64,000 nt of DNA from Hyphobacterium sp. SN044 (GCF_021864465.1 NZ_JAKKUV010000004.1:206617-270616); one strand, 5' to 3'; shown: positions 18,181-27,420, numbered from the stretch's first letter. Translations and numbers: made by a program. Notes: generated from the sequence alone by a model not told the origin.

Positions 18181-19903
18181 TGCCGACCGCCAGTCCGCCG
18201 TGCAAAAGCGGCTGCTCAAGCGCTATCGCGACGAGGCGCGGTTCCGGGCGTTCGGAATCGCCGCGATCGTGTTCGCCCTGGCCATGCTCGCCCTGCTGAT
18301 CGGTTCGATCGGCAGCCAGGCGATCTCGGCCTTCACGGTCAACGAGTTGACCCTGCGGGTGGAACTCGATGCGGAACGGGTTGATCCGGCCGGTGACCGC
18401 AGCCCGGACTCGCTTCGCCGCGGCAGCTATAACGGCGTGTTGCAGGACGCGCTGCGCGCCGAATTTCCCACCGTCACCGAGCGCGAGGATTTGCGTGACC
18501 TTTTCGGCCTCTACACGCCGCTGGTCGCCGCGCGCCTGTTGAACCAGGTCGCCGACAATCCTGACCTCGTCGGCCAGACGATCGACTTCACCTTCCCGAT
18601 TTCGGACCACGCCGACCTCTATCTGAAGGGCCAGATCACCGGCCGCGAGAGCGAGGTTCTGGCGGGCGGTTTCACCATTTCCCGCGCCGACGGACGCGCG
18701 ACGATCATTTCGGAAGCCGGGGTCTTCGCGGCGGTTCGCGATGCGGTCCGCGCCGATCTCGACCTTCGCGCCGATGCGATCGAGGCCCGGGCCGAGCGCT
18801 ATGAAACGCGTTCGGAAGCCGCGGGCGATGCCGCGCGTTCCGAACAATCGTCGCAAGACGCGGAAGCGGCGCGCCAACAGGCGGCCGCGCTGCGCGCCCT
18901 GACGCGCGACGATGGCGGCGATCTGGAGCTGACGCCGCAATTGCCGAGCCGGCTTGTGCGCATCGCCGGCGGCTTCGTGTCCGTCGACGCCATCTCTGCC
19001 GACGGACGATCGGTTTCGGGGCGCATCCTGGTCGACGGCGATGCCGACACGGCGGCGAGCGCCGAAGTCCTGACCCTCAGCGTGCCGCAAGCGGATCGCC
19101 GCTTCTCGGACGCGCAGATCGCCTGGACCGAAGCGCTTCAGGCGCGCGGCAATGTCAGCGAAGGGTTCAATACCTGGCTGTTCACCAATGCCGACAGCCG
19201 TGAGCCGGAGCTGGCCGGCGTGCTCGGCGCAATGATCGGCACCGTGCTTACCATCGCCGTGACGATGGCGCTGGCCATGCCGATCGGCGTGTTCACCGCG
19301 ATCTATCTCGAGGAGTTTGCACCGAAGAACCGGCTGACCGACCTGATCGAGGTGAATATCAACAACCTCGCGGCGGTCCCGTCGATCGTGTTCGGCCTGC
19401 TTGGCCTGGCGGTTTTCATCAACACGTTCGGACTGCCAAGATCTGCGCCGCTTGTCGGTGGTATGGTGCTGGCGCTGATGACGCTGCCGACCATCATCAT
19501 CTCGGCGCGCGCCGCGCTGAAAGCCGTGCCGCCGTCGATCCGCGAAGCCGCGCTGGGCGTGGGCGCGTCGAAGACACAAACCGTCTTCCACCACGTCCTG
19601 CCGCTGTCGGCACCGGGCATCCTGACCGGCTCGATCATCGGCATGGCCCAGGCGATGGGCGAGACGGCGCCGCTCCTGATGATCGGCATGGTCGCCTTCA
19701 TTGCCGACGTGCCGTCGCTGAGCCTCGACGGACTGACAGAGCCGGCGACGGTGATGCCGGTTCAGATTTTCCTGTGGTCCGACGGCGCGGAGCGCGCCTT
19801 CGAGGCCCGCACGGCCGCGGCGATCATCGTGCTGCTCGGCCTGATGATCACCTTCAACGCGCTGGCGGTCTTCCTCCGCCGCCGCTTCGAAACCCGTTGG
19901 TAG
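18173..19903 (+). CDS. pstA: phosphate ABC transporter permease PstA, extended
   Basis: Second permease of the Pst importer, 576 aa, about twice the E. coli length. One helix at about 22-48 leads into roughly 295 extracytoplasmic residues before the canonical permease core starts near residue 345 (GAMIGTVLTIAVTMALAMPI). The core has ITIYLEEFAP-like AIYLEEFAPKNR, NNLAAVPSIVFGLLGL and the EAA loop SIREAALGVGASKTQT. The inserted region contains an Ala/Arg/Glu/Gln-rich coil (about 205-245). An N-terminal extension of this sort is known from alphaproteobacterial PstA proteins. It is translationally coupled to pstC. Confidence 0.93.
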   Translation: MTSADRQSAVQKRLLKRYRDEARFRAFGIAAIVFALAMLALLIGSIGSQAISAFTVNELTLRVELDAERVDPAGDRSPDSLRRGSYNGVLQDALRAEFPTVTEREDLRDLFGLYTPLVAARLLNQVADNPDLVGQTIDFTFPISDHADLYLKGQITGRESEVLAGGFTISRADGRATIISEAGVFAAVRDAVRADLDLRADAIEARAERYETRSEAAGDAARSEQSSQDAEAARQQAAALRALTRDDGGDLELTPQLPSRLVRIAGGFVSVDAISADGRSVSGRILVDGDADTAASAEVLTLSVPQADRRFSDAQIAWTEALQARGNVSEGFNTWLFTNADSREPELAGVLGAMIGTVLTIAVTMALAMPIGVFTAIYLEEFAPKNRLTDLIEVNINNLAAVPSIVFGLLGLAVFINTFGLPRSAPLVGGMVLALMTLPTIIISARAALKAVPPSIREAALGVGASKTQTVFHHVLPLSAPGILTGSIIGMAQAMGETAPLLMIGMVAFIADVPSLSLDGLTEPATVMPVQIFLWSDGAERAFEARTAAAIIVLLGLMITFNALAVFLRRRFETRW

Positions 19904-19921
19904 AATGGACAGCGTGAACGC

Positions 19922-20710
19922 ATGAGTACGGTCTATCACGATACGAAGATCGAGAATGCCAAGGTCGAGCTCGACAATGTCGGCGTCACCTATGGCAGCA
20001 AGACCGCCGTCAGCGGCGTTGCGCTGCGCATTCCCGACCGCTCGGTCACGGCCTTCATCGGTCCGTCCGGCTGCGGCAAATCCACCGTGCTGCGCACGAT
20101 CAACCGGATGAATGACACGATCGACATTGCCCGCGTGTCCGGGTCGGTGAAGATCGACGGCGAGGAGATCAATTCCAAGTCGGTCGACCCGGTCGTGCTG
20201 CGCGCCCGCGTCGGCATGGTGTTCCAGAAGCCGAACCCGTTCCCGAAGTCTATCTATGACAACGTCGCCTATGGGCCGCGTATTCACGGCCTCGCTTCGG
20301 GCAAGGCCGAGCTCGACGCCATCGTGGAAACCAGCCTGAAGAAGGCCGGCCTCTGGAACGAGGTCGCCGACCGGCTCGACCAGCCGGGCACCAGCCTGTC
20401 CGGCGGTCAGCAGCAGCGTCTCGTTATCGCTCGCGCCATCGCGGTGTCGCCGGAAGTGATCCTGATGGACGAGCCGTGTTCGGCGCTCGACCCGATCGCG
20501 ACGGCGAAGATCGAGGAGCTGATCGACGAGCTGCGCGAGAATTACTGCATCATCATCGTGACGCACTCGATGGCCCAGGCCGCACGCGTCTCGCAGATGA
20601 CTGCCTTCTTCCACCTCGGTGATCTGGTCGAGTACGGACCGACCGAGGCGATCTTCACCAATCCGCGCGACCAGCGCACGCAGGACTATATTACGGGACG
20701 GTTCGGCTGA
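19922..20710 (+). CDS. pstB: phosphate ABC transporter ATP-binding protein PstB
   Basis: ATPase of the phosphate importer, 262 aa, the usual length. Walker [10 protein letters not shown] is at 47-55, the Q-loop in [11 protein letters not shown], the ABC signature LSGGQQQR at 159-166 and Walker B VILMDEP at 179-185. PstB-specific features include the NRMND stretch and CSALDPIAT. It lies 18 bases after pstA and 23 before phoU. With PhoU it also transmits the phosphate status to PhoR. Confidence 0.97.
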   Translation: MSTVYHDTKIENAKVELDNVGVTYGSKTAVSGVALRIPDRSVTAFIGPSGCGKSTVLRTINRMNDTIDIARVSGSVKIDGEEINSKSVDPVVLRARVGMVFQKPNPFPKSIYDNVAYGPRIHGLASGKAELDAIVETSLKKAGLWNEVADRLDQPGTSLSGGQQQRLVIARAIAVSPEVILMDEPCSALDPIATAKIEELIDELRENYCIIIVTHSMAQAARVSQMTAFFHLGDLVEYGPTEAIFTNPRDQRTQDYITGRFG

Positions 20711-20733
20711 GGCCGTCCGACGAAAGACAGGCG

Positions 20734-21438
20734 ATGAACACCAATACCCAGACCCATACCGTCAAATCCTTCGGCGAAGAGCTCGACCGGCTCTCCGACG
20801 ATGTCGCGCGTATGGGCGGGCTGGTCGAGACGCTGGTCTCCGACTGCCTGCAGGCCGTCATGCGCCGCGACGGCGAGCTTGCGGACAGCGTGATCGAGCG
20901 CGACCGCCAGGTCGACCAGATGGAGCGCGACATCGAAAAGCGGGTGATCCGCCTGTTCGCGCTGCGCCAGCCGATGGCGACCGATCTGCGCATGACGATT
21001 GCCGCCTATCGGATCAGCCACGAACTCGAGCGTGTCGGCGACCTCGCCAAGAATATCGCGCGCCGTTGCCGGGTGCTGAACGAGAGCGAACCCCACGAGA
21101 TGACGCGCAGCGTCGAGCGGATGGGCCGTCTCGTCATCAGCCAGATGCACGAAGTGCTCAACGCCTTCTCCGCCGGTTCGCTCGATGATGCGCACTCGGC
21201 GATGAAGACCGATGACGAGATCGACGAGATCTACAACAGCCTGTTCCGCGAACTTCTGACCTACATGATGGAAGACGCGCGCACGATCTCGCCCTCGACC
21301 CAGATGCTGTTCGTCGCGAAGAACCTCGAACGGATCGGCGACCACAACACCAACATTGCGGAAATGGTTCACTACGTCCTGACCGGGGAGGACTGGCGGC
21401 GCGACCGCTCGATGTCCGACCCGGACCGGGAATCCTGA
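20734..21438 (+). CDS. phoU: phosphate signalling protein PhoU
   Basis: Negative regulator that links the Pst transporter to PhoR, 234 aa. It consists of two three-helix PhoU repeats, each with the metal-binding ExxxD-type motif: RDRQVDQMERDIEKRVIRLF in the first and KTDDEIDEIYNSLFRELL in the second. RISHELERVGDLAKNIARR and NLERIGDHNTNIAEMV are the paired signature helices. It lies between pstB and phoB in a single transcript, the common alphaproteobacterial order. Confidence 0.96.
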   Translation: MNTNTQTHTVKSFGEELDRLSDDVARMGGLVETLVSDCLQAVMRRDGELADSVIERDRQVDQMERDIEKRVIRLFALRQPMATDLRMTIAAYRISHELERVGDLAKNIARRCRVLNESEPHEMTRSVERMGRLVISQMHEVLNAFSAGSLDDAHSAMKTDDEIDEIYNSLFRELLTYMMEDARTISPSTQMLFVAKNLERIGDHNTNIAEMVHYVLTGEDWRRDRSMSDPDRES

Positions 21439-21448
21439 GGAGAGCGTC

Positions 21449-22141
21449 ATGCAGCCCCATATCCTCGTGATCGAAGACGAAGACGCACTGGCCACACTGC
21501 TTCAGTACAATCTCGAGAAGGAGGGCTATCTGGTCTCCGTCGCCGGTGACGGCGAAGAGGCCATGATGCTTGCTGAGGAAAGCAATCCCGACCTCGTCCT
21601 GGTGGACTGGATGCTGCCGAAAGTGTCCGGCATCGAGGTCTGCCGCCGCCTGCGCGGCCGCCAGGAATCGCGCAATGTGCCGATCATCATGCTGACGGCG
21701 CGCGGCGAGGAAGCCGACCGGATCCGCGGTCTCGACACCGGCGCCGACGATTACGTCGTGAAGCCATTCTCGATGACCGAGCTGTTCGCCCGCATCCGCG
21801 CGGTGATGCGCCGTATCCGCCCGGGTCTCGCCGACGATCAGGTCCGGTGCGGCGATATCGTCATCGACCGGGTGGCCCATCGGGTGAAGCGCGACGGCAC
21901 GGAAGTGCATCTCGGCCCGACCGAATTCCGCCTGCTCGACTATCTCATGCAGCATCCGGGACGGGTTTTCTCCCGCGAACAGCTGCTCGATGCGGTCTGG
22001 GGCTCGGACGTCTATGTCGAGGCGCGCACGGTCGACGTGCATATCGGCCGTTTGCGCAAGGCGCTGAACAATGCCGGCGAGGGTGACCCGATCCGCACCG
22101 TCCGTTCGGCCGGCTACGCGCTCGACGCGGAGCGCGCCTGA
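21449..22141 (+). CDS. phoB: phosphate regulon response regulator PhoB
   Basis: OmpR/PhoB-family regulator, 230 aa. The receiver domain has IEDEDAL at the acidic pocket, phosphoacceptor Asp53 in LVDWMLP, and Lys105 in VVKPFSM. The C-terminal winged helix has LGPTEFRLLDYLMQHPGRVF and VDVHIGRLRKAL. It binds Pho boxes such as that at 16799, so the operon is expected to activate itself. It lies ten bases after phoU and is the last gene of the Pho transcript. Confidence 0.97.
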   Translation: MQPHILVIEDEDALATLLQYNLEKEGYLVSVAGDGEEAMMLAEESNPDLVLVDWMLPKVSGIEVCRRLRGRQESRNVPIIMLTARGEEADRIRGLDTGADDYVVKPFSMTELFARIRAVMRRIRPGLADDQVRCGDIVIDRVAHRVKRDGTEVHLGPTEFRLLDYLMQHPGRVFSREQLLDAVWGSDVYVEARTVDVHIGRLRKALNNAGEGDPIRTVRSAGYALDAERA

Positions 22142-22146
22142 AAGAA

Positions 22147-22170
22147 AGGCGGCTGCCGGGGCAGCCGCCT
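22147..22170 (-). terminator. terminator between phoB and gcrA
   Basis: AGGCGGCTGCC / GGCAGCCGCCT stem with a 2-base loop. On the minus strand it is followed by TTTCTTTC, so it fits gcrA best. It lies just after the phoB stop and could also slow the Pho transcript, though no T run follows on plus. Confidence 0.75.
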
Positions 22171-22195
22171 GTCAGTTGGTGTCGAACCGGAAAGT

Positions 22196-22726
22196 CTAGA
22201 AATTCAGGCGGCGCGTCGCGGCCAGCGAGTCGAGAACCGCGCTCGCGTCCGACGTCTTGCGGCGGCGCTTCTGCTGCGGCTGGTAGGCCATCTTCGCGTG
22301 GGCGTCGCAATAGGCGTTGCCGGGATCGGACTTGCGGCCGCAGAAGCGGAAATCGCCGGTCGCCGGATCGCCGATCGGCCATTTGCACATCGAATCCTTC
22401 AGCGTCAGCACGGTCGCGAATTCGCCATTGGGAAGCGGTTCCGGCTCCGGGGCCTTCACCGGCTCGCGAGTGGCGGGCGCGGCTTCGGCGGTCACGCGCG
22501 GCTTGGCCGGCTGCGCGGCCGGGCGCGGACGTGGTGCGGGGGCCGGACGGCGGACCGGACGCGACGGGGTCGCGCGGCCTGACAAACCGAGACGGTGCAC
22601 CTTGCCGATCACGGCGTTGCGGGTGACCCCGCCCAGCTGCTTGGCGATCTGGCTCGCCGAGAGGCCATCGGCCCACAGCTTCTTCAACATTTCGACGCGT
22701 TCGTCGGTCCAGGCCATGGCGCTCAT
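22196..22726 (-). CDS. gcrA: cell-cycle regulator GcrA
   Basis: Sigma70-associated transcription factor that acts at GANTC promoters methylated by CcrM, 176 aa. The helix-turn-helix N-terminus MAWTDERVEMLKKLWADG and SASQIAKQLGGVTRNAVIGK match the family closely. A Pro/Ala/Arg linker follows (about 45-95), then the C-terminal sigma-binding region with CKWPIGDP, FCGR and YCDAHAKMAYQP. I chose the ATG at 22726 over that at 22717 because GGAGGGAGA ends directly before it at ribosome-binding distance. The region upstream is loaded with GANTC. CcrM itself is not in the window. Confidence 0.95.
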   Translation of the reverse strand: MSAMAWTDERVEMLKKLWADGLSASQIAKQLGGVTRNAVIGKVHRLGLSGRATPSRPVRRPAPAPRPRPAAQPAKPRVTAEAAPATREPVKAPEPEPLPNGEFATVLTLKDSMCKWPIGDPATGDFRFCGRKSDPGNAYCDAHAKMAYQPQQKRRRKTSDASAVLDSLAATRRLNF

Positions 22727-22760
22727 TCTCCCTCCGGAAACCCCATTATCCATACAACCC

Positions 22761-22799
22761 GTTGGGGGTCTATTTTCTTATACCCCAACATATCGTGGT
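22761..22799. promoter_or_regulatory. inverted repeat in the gcrA upstream region
   Basis: GTTGGGG (from 22761) and CCCCAAC (ending 22799) form a dyad around an AT-rich centre that reads TATAAGAAAATAG on the minus strand, 36-75 bases before the gcrA start. The centre offers a plausible -10 element. The repeat may be an operator; this is inference. Confidence 0.4.
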
Positions 22800-22829
22800 T
22801 GTTGCTAGATACAGTATCCAGAATGATCC

Positions 22830-22897
22830 GACTCACAAGATGCGGTCGCTGATTCGCCTGTGGAAAGCTGATTCGATTCGCAGTGGTGGCCCGACTC
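22830..22897. promoter_or_regulatory. cluster of five GANTC (CcrM-type) sites
   Basis: GACTC at 22830, GATTC at 22851, GATTC at 22870, GATTC at 22875 and GACTC at 22893 (first base of each). Five sites in 68 bases lie between the divergent starts of gcrA and the ABC permease. GANTC is the methylation target of CcrM in alphaproteobacteria, and GcrA responds to it at promoters. Confidence 0.75.
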
Positions 22898-22945
22898 GCC
22901 GCGTCACCCCTTGCCGGACGGCGCGGCGCGGTTTAGCTCCGGGCC

Positions 22946-23758
22946 ATGACCGACACCCCGCCAAACGCCCTTCACCAGCCGCGCCGGATCGGCGCGATCA
23001 ACACGCTCGGCCTGTGGACGCTCTACCGAAAGGAAGTGCAGCGATTCCTCAAGGTCTTCGTGCAGACGCTGCTGGCCCCGGCGGTCACGACCTGGCTGTT
23101 CATCATCGTGTTTTCACTGGCCTTCGGACAGAACCGGCCGGCTGTGGACGGTGTGCCCTTCGTCGAATTCCTGGCGCCGGGCCTCATCCTGATGAGCATC
23201 CTCAACAACGCCTTCGCGAACTCGTCGTCCTCGATCCTGGTGTCAAAGGTCCAAGGCAATACGGTCGACTATCTGATGCCGCCGCTTTCGGCCGGCGAGC
23301 TGGCCGCCGCCTTCATCGCAGGCGCCGCAACGCGCGGCATCATGGTTGGCGCAGTGACCGCGGCGGCGATGATGCCCTTCATCGACCTCGTCCCCGACAT
23401 GCCCTGGGCGGCGCTCTATTTCGGGCTGGGTGCGGCGCTGATGCTGGGCATGGTCGGCGTGATCGGCGGGGTCTGGGCGGAGAAATTCGACCACATGTCG
23501 GCGGTGACGAATTTCATCATCATGCCGCTGACCTTCCTGTCCGGGACCTTCTATTCGGTCTCGATCCTGCCCGAACCCTTCCAGACGCTGAGCCACTGGA
23601 ATCCGTTCTTCTACATGATCGACGGCTTCCGCTACGGCTTCACCGGTCATGCCGACGGGAATGTTGTGATCGGCGCAGCGGTGGTCGCCGGGATCAATCT
23701 GGTTCTGCTGGTTGCCTGCTATCTGGTGCTGCGATCAGGCTGGCGCTTGAAGACCTGA
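22946..23758 (+). CDS. ABC-2 type transporter permease
   Basis: Inner-membrane permease of the ABC-2 export family (YadH-like), 270 aa. After a polar N-terminus with LYRKEVQRFLKVF come about six helices. FLAPGLILMSILNNAFANSS and NFIIMPLTFLSGTFYSV are ABC-2 hallmarks; the latter is the conserved segment before SILPEPFQTLSHWNPFFYMID. No ATPase gene adjoins it, so its partner is probably encoded elsewhere. It is transcribed divergently from gcrA across the GANTC cluster, which suggests cell-cycle control. Substrate unknown. Confidence 0.88.
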   Translation: MTDTPPNALHQPRRIGAINTLGLWTLYRKEVQRFLKVFVQTLLAPAVTTWLFIIVFSLAFGQNRPAVDGVPFVEFLAPGLILMSILNNAFANSSSSILVSKVQGNTVDYLMPPLSAGELAAAFIAGAATRGIMVGAVTAAAMMPFIDLVPDMPWAALYFGLGAALMLGMVGVIGGVWAEKFDHMSAVTNFIIMPLTFLSGTFYSVSILPEPFQTLSHWNPFFYMIDGFRYGFTGHADGNVVIGAAVVAGINLVLLVACYLVLRSGWRLKT

Positions 23759-23848
23759 CAGGACAGGCCTAAACCGGCATTCAACAGACACGCCCTGCGC
23801 CGCGCCTCGGATCACGATGCGCGGCGTTTGCCTAGAGGAGAGACCGAC

Positions 23849-25042
23849 ATGCCCGCTCCGTTGATGGACACCTATTCCCCGCCCGATCTCGATTTCGTGC
23901 GCGGAGACGGCGTCTGGATGATCACGGACAAGGGCGAGCGCTATCTCGATTTCATCGCGGGCATCGCGGTGAACGCGCTCGGTCACAATCACCCGGCCCT
24001 CGTTGGCGCGCTGAAGGCGCAGGCCGACAAGCTGTGGCACACGTCGAACATGTTCCGCGTGCCGGGGCAGCTGGAACTGGCGAAGAAGTATACCGACAAC
24101 ACGTTTGCGGACCGGGTCTTCTTCACGAATTCCGGTACCGAGGCGATCGAGTGCGCGATCAAGACGGCGCGGCACTACTTCTTCGCCAAGGGCGAGCCGC
24201 ACCGCTATCGCGTGATCACTTTCACGGGTGCCTTCCACGGCCGCTCCTATGGCGCGATCAATGCCGGCGGCAATCCGAAATATCTCGAAGGTTTCGGCCC
24301 GCAGATGGAAGGGTTCGACCAGGTCAAATTCGGCGACCATGACGCGCTGCATGCCGCGATCACCGAAGAGACGGCCGCCATTCTCGTCGAGCCGGTGCAG
24401 GGCGAAGGCGGCGTTCGCGCGGTGCCCGACCAGTGCCTGCGCGGCCTGCGCGAACTATGCGACGAGAAGGGTCTGCTCCTGATCTATGACGAGGTCCAGT
24501 GCGGTGCCGGCCGGACCGGCAAGCTGTTCGCCCATGAGTGGGCCGAGCGCGCGCAGCCGGACATCATGGCGGTTGCCAAGGGCGTCGGCGGCGGCTTCCC
24601 GATGGGGGCCTGCCTGACCACGGACGCGGCCGGCGAGCACATGAAGATGGGCACGCACGGTTCGACCTTCGGCGGCAATCCGCTGGCCATGGCGGTCGGC
24701 AATGCCGTTTTCGACGAGTTGACCAAGCCGGGCTTCCTGGACCATGTGAATGACGTGGCCGGTTTCCTGAAGCAGCAGCTGCACGGCCTCGCCGACACCT
24801 ATCCGGACGTCGTCGAGGAAGTGCGCGGCCGCGGCCTGCTGATCGGTCTGAAGCTGAAGGACGCCGTCGTGGCTCGCGACTTTGTTGCCAGCGTTCGTGA
24901 CCGGGGCCTCCTGATCGGTGCGGCCGGCGACAATGTCGCCCGCATGGCCCCGCCCCTGACCATCACCGAGGCCGATGCCCGCACGGCGCTGGAAAAGCTC
25001 GACGAGGCGCTGAAGGCCGCGTCGCAATCCCTCAAGGGATGA
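23849..25042 (+). CDS. argD: acetylornithine aminotransferase ArgD
   Basis: PLP-dependent class III aminotransferase of arginine synthesis, which may also act on succinyldiaminopimelate; 397 aa from the ATG at 23849, preceded by AGAGGAGAG. Visible features are [10 protein letters not shown] (phosphate binding), Asp214 in [13 protein letters not shown] and the PLP lysine Lys244 in [29 protein letters not shown] is also typical. Its stop overlaps the hslO start by 4 bases. In many alphaproteobacteria argF lies between argD and hslO; it is missing here. Confidence 0.95.
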   Translation: MPAPLMDTYSPPDLDFVRGDGVWMITDKGERYLDFIAGIAVNALGHNHPALVGALKAQADKLWHTSNMFRVPGQLELAKKYTDNTFADRVFFTNSGTEAIECAIKTARHYFFAKGEPHRYRVITFTGAFHGRSYGAINAGGNPKYLEGFGPQMEGFDQVKFGDHDALHAAITEETAAILVEPVQGEGGVRAVPDQCLRGLRELCDEKGLLLIYDEVQCGAGRTGKLFAHEWAERAQPDIMAVAKGVGGGFPMGACLTTDAAGEHMKMGTHGSTFGGNPLAMAVGNAVFDELTKPGFLDHVNDVAGFLKQQLHGLADTYPDVVEEVRGRGLLIGLKLKDAVVARDFVASVRDRGLLIGAAGDNVARMAPPLTITEADARTALEKLDEALKAASQSLKG

Positions 25043-25950
25043 GCGAGCCGGCCCACAGTCTCGGCGCGGACGACAATATCGTTTCCGCTTTCCAGATCGA
25101 GAACCGGCCGGTTCGCGGGCGAATCGCGCGCCTCGGTTCAACGCTCGACCTGATCGCCGGGGCGCACGACTATCCGCGGCCCGTCGCGCGGCTCGTGGCC
25201 GAGGCGGCGATTCTGGCCGTGCTCGTCGGCGACACACTGAAGTTCGACGGGCGGCTGATCGTGCAGGCGAATGGCGAGGGCCCCGTCCGTTTCGTCGTGG
25301 CGGAATGGGTGAAGGGGCAGGGCGTGCGCGCCATGGCGCAGCTGATCCCGGGCGAAACAATTGCCGATGACGCCAGCTTGCACGACCTGCTCGGCAAGGG
25401 GTCGTTCGCCATGACGATCGATCCCGGTGAAGGCAAGGAGCGCTATCAGGGGCTGGTGGCACTGGAAGGCGAGAGCCTGTCGGCCTGCGCCGAGACCTAT
25501 TTCGCGCAATCGGAACAGGTGCCGACCATGATCCGCATTGCCGCCGGCGAAGTGGTCACCGGCGACACGCCCGCCGAATGGCGCGGCAGCGGCGCCATCA
25601 TCCAGGCGATTGCGCCGGATGCCGCGCGCGGCGATGTCGCAGAGGACTGGCACCATGTCCGGGCCCTGTTCGGCACGATCGCGCCCGACGAGCTGATCGA
25701 TCCGGCGATTTCCGCCGGCGACCTCCTCTTCCGCCTGTTCCACGAGGACGGGGTGCGGATGTTCGAACCGGTCGCCGTGCCGCGCTACTGCCCGTGCACG
25801 ACGGCCAAGCTGGTCAATGTGCTGGCGAGTTTCGATCCGTCGGAGATCGGCGAGGACGACCCCGTCGCGATGACCTGCGAGTACTGCAACAGGCGGTTCG
25901 AATTCGCGCAGGCCGATATCGCGGCGGCGCGTTCGGGCGCGAAGAGTTAG
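25039..25950 (+). CDS. hslO: redox-regulated chaperone Hsp33 (HslO)
   Basis: Holdase chaperone activated by oxidative unfolding, 303 aa. The N-terminal core (residues 1 to about 235) is typical; the C-terminal zinc switch has Cys251 and Cys253 in CPC plus Cys280 and Cys283 in CEYC, the canonical four ligands. The ATGA overlap with argD means coupled translation. The 3' end overlaps the convergent trkH stop by 3 bases, so there is no room for a separate terminator. Confidence 0.95.
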   Translation: MSEPAHSLGADDNIVSAFQIENRPVRGRIARLGSTLDLIAGAHDYPRPVARLVAEAAILAVLVGDTLKFDGRLIVQANGEGPVRFVVAEWVKGQGVRAMAQLIPGETIADDASLHDLLGKGSFAMTIDPGEGKERYQGLVALEGESLSACAETYFAQSEQVPTMIRIAAGEVVTGDTPAEWRGSGAIIQAIAPDAARGDVAEDWHHVRALFGTIAPDELIDPAISAGDLLFRLFHEDGVRMFEPVAVPRYCPCTTAKLVNVLASFDPSEIGEDDPVAMTCEYCNRRFEFAQADIAAARSGAKS

Positions 25951-27401
25951 CCCTTCCAGAATCTAGGCGTCAAAAAGACCAGCACGGTGATGACTTCGAG
26001 GCGGCCGATCAGCATGTTGGCCGTCATCACCCATTTCGCCGGATCCGGCAGGGGCTGGAACGTGCCAGCCGGTCCGATCATCGGGCCGAGGCCGGGGCCG
26101 ACATTCGCCAGAGAGGTCGCCGCGCCTGATAGCGCCGTGACCGTGTCGAGGCCCATCGCGTTCAGGATGATCGCGCTGACGATGAAGATCAGGATGAAGG
26201 CGAAAAGGAAGCCGAGCACCGAATAGACGGTCTGCTGGCTGACCACCTGGTTACCATAGCGCATCGGCGTGATCGCATTGGGGTGGACCAGCGACACCAG
26301 GTGCCGGCGGATCGCCAGAATGGCGATCTGGTAGCGGAAGATCTTCACCGAGCAGGTCGTCGAACCGGCGCAGCCGCCCGCGAACATCAGCGCGAACAGG
26401 CTGGCCTGTGCAATCGGACCCCAGGCGTTGAAATCGGCGGTTGCGTAACCCGTGCCGGTGATGACCGAGACCGTGTTGACCGCCGCGAAGCGCCAGGACG
26501 ACTCGTTGCCATGCACCCCCGTGGCCATGAGCAGAACGGTCAGGACGAGCGTGGCGACGACGACAAGGGTGAGGAAGCCGCGAACCTGCGGGTCGTTCCA
26601 AAGCGCGGAGGGGCGGCCGCGCAATGCCACCAGCCAGGCGACGAAGGGCAGGGCGGCCACGATCATGAAGACCAGCGCGACGAGGTCCCCGCCCTGATCG
26701 AGGAAGGCGCCAATCGAAGCGTCGCGGGTGGAGAAACCGCCGGTCGCGATCGTCGTCATCGCGTGGGCGATGGAATCGAATGCGGAAAGGCCCACGGCCG
26801 AGTAGCACAGCGCGCAAATCACGGTGAGGCCGAGATAAAGCGCGGCGATGGCGGCTGCGATCTGGGCGGCACGCGGCAGGATTTTCTCCGAGTTGTCGGA
26901 AGATTCGAGGCGGAAGAGCTGCATGCCGCCGACGCCGAGCAGCGGCCACACCGCCATTGCCGTCACGATGATCCCGATCCCGCCGATCCATTGCAGGATG
27001 GCGCGCCACATCAGGAGACCGCGCGGCTGGGTGTCGAGCCCGGTGATGACGGTCGCGCCGGTTGTCGTCAGGCCGGACATGGATTCGAAGATCGCATCGG
27101 TCCAGTCGAGGCCGATGCCGGAATAGCGCATGGGGATGGCGGCCCACAGGGCCAGCACCGCCCACGATCCGGCCGTCAGGATGAAACCGGCGCGAACCGA
27201 CAGGTTCGAATTGTCCCCGCGTGAGGCCATCGCCATCACGCTGCCGGCGACGATGCCGATGAAACCCGTAGACAGGAAAGCCTGCGCGCTCTCCGTCCGG
27301 CCGTCATGAAGGTCGAGCAAGAAGGGCACGATCATCGCCGCCGACAGAACGACGATCAGCGTGCCGATCACGAAAACGACGGGACGGACGGAAGCGTTCA
27401 C
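25947..27401 (-). CDS. trkH: TrkH-family potassium uptake protein
   Basis: Inner-membrane K+ translocation subunit, 484 aa, with four pore repeats. Selectivity-filter loops are visible in each: TTTGATVITGLD, TTIATGGFSTRDASIG, ITGTGYATADF and LANVGPGLGPMIGP. It needs a cytoplasmic TrkA regulator, which is not in the window. It lies 19 bases after apaG, probably in one transcript. It could be named TrkH or KtrB; the length and short loops favour TrkH. Confidence 0.93.
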   Translation of the reverse strand: MNASVRPVVFVIGTLIVVLSAAMIVPFLLDLHDGRTESAQAFLSTGFIGIVAGSVMAMASRGDNSNLSVRAGFILTAGSWAVLALWAAIPMRYSGIGLDWTDAIFESMSGLTTTGATVITGLDTQPRGLLMWRAILQWIGGIGIIVTAMAVWPLLGVGGMQLFRLESSDNSEKILPRAAQIAAAIAALYLGLTVICALCYSAVGLSAFDSIAHAMTTIATGGFSTRDASIGAFLDQGGDLVALVFMIVAALPFVAWLVALRGRPSALWNDPQVRGFLTLVVVATLVLTVLLMATGVHGNESSWRFAAVNTVSVITGTGYATADFNAWGPIAQASLFALMFAGGCAGSTTCSVKIFRYQIAILAIRRHLVSLVHPNAITPMRYGNQVVSQQTVYSVLGFLFAFILIFIVSAIILNAMGLDTVTALSGAATSLANVGPGLGPMIGPAGTFQPLPDPAKWVMTANMLIGRLEVITVLVFLTPRFWKG

Positions 27402-27420
27402 GACAGCCTGGACCGCGCGC

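Noticed and set aside
18116-20614. An 832-codon frame on the minus strand over pstA and pstB
   Set aside because: Antisense shadow of conserved genes with low-complexity charged composition.
22827-22900. Replication origin at the GANTC cluster
   Set aside because: No DnaA-box set, no dnaA, hemE or parAB nearby. GANTC density alone does not mark an origin.
22762-23772. A 336-codon frame overlapping the ABC-2 permease
   Set aside because: It is another reading frame of the same stretch; the chosen frame has regular helices and ABC-2 signatures.
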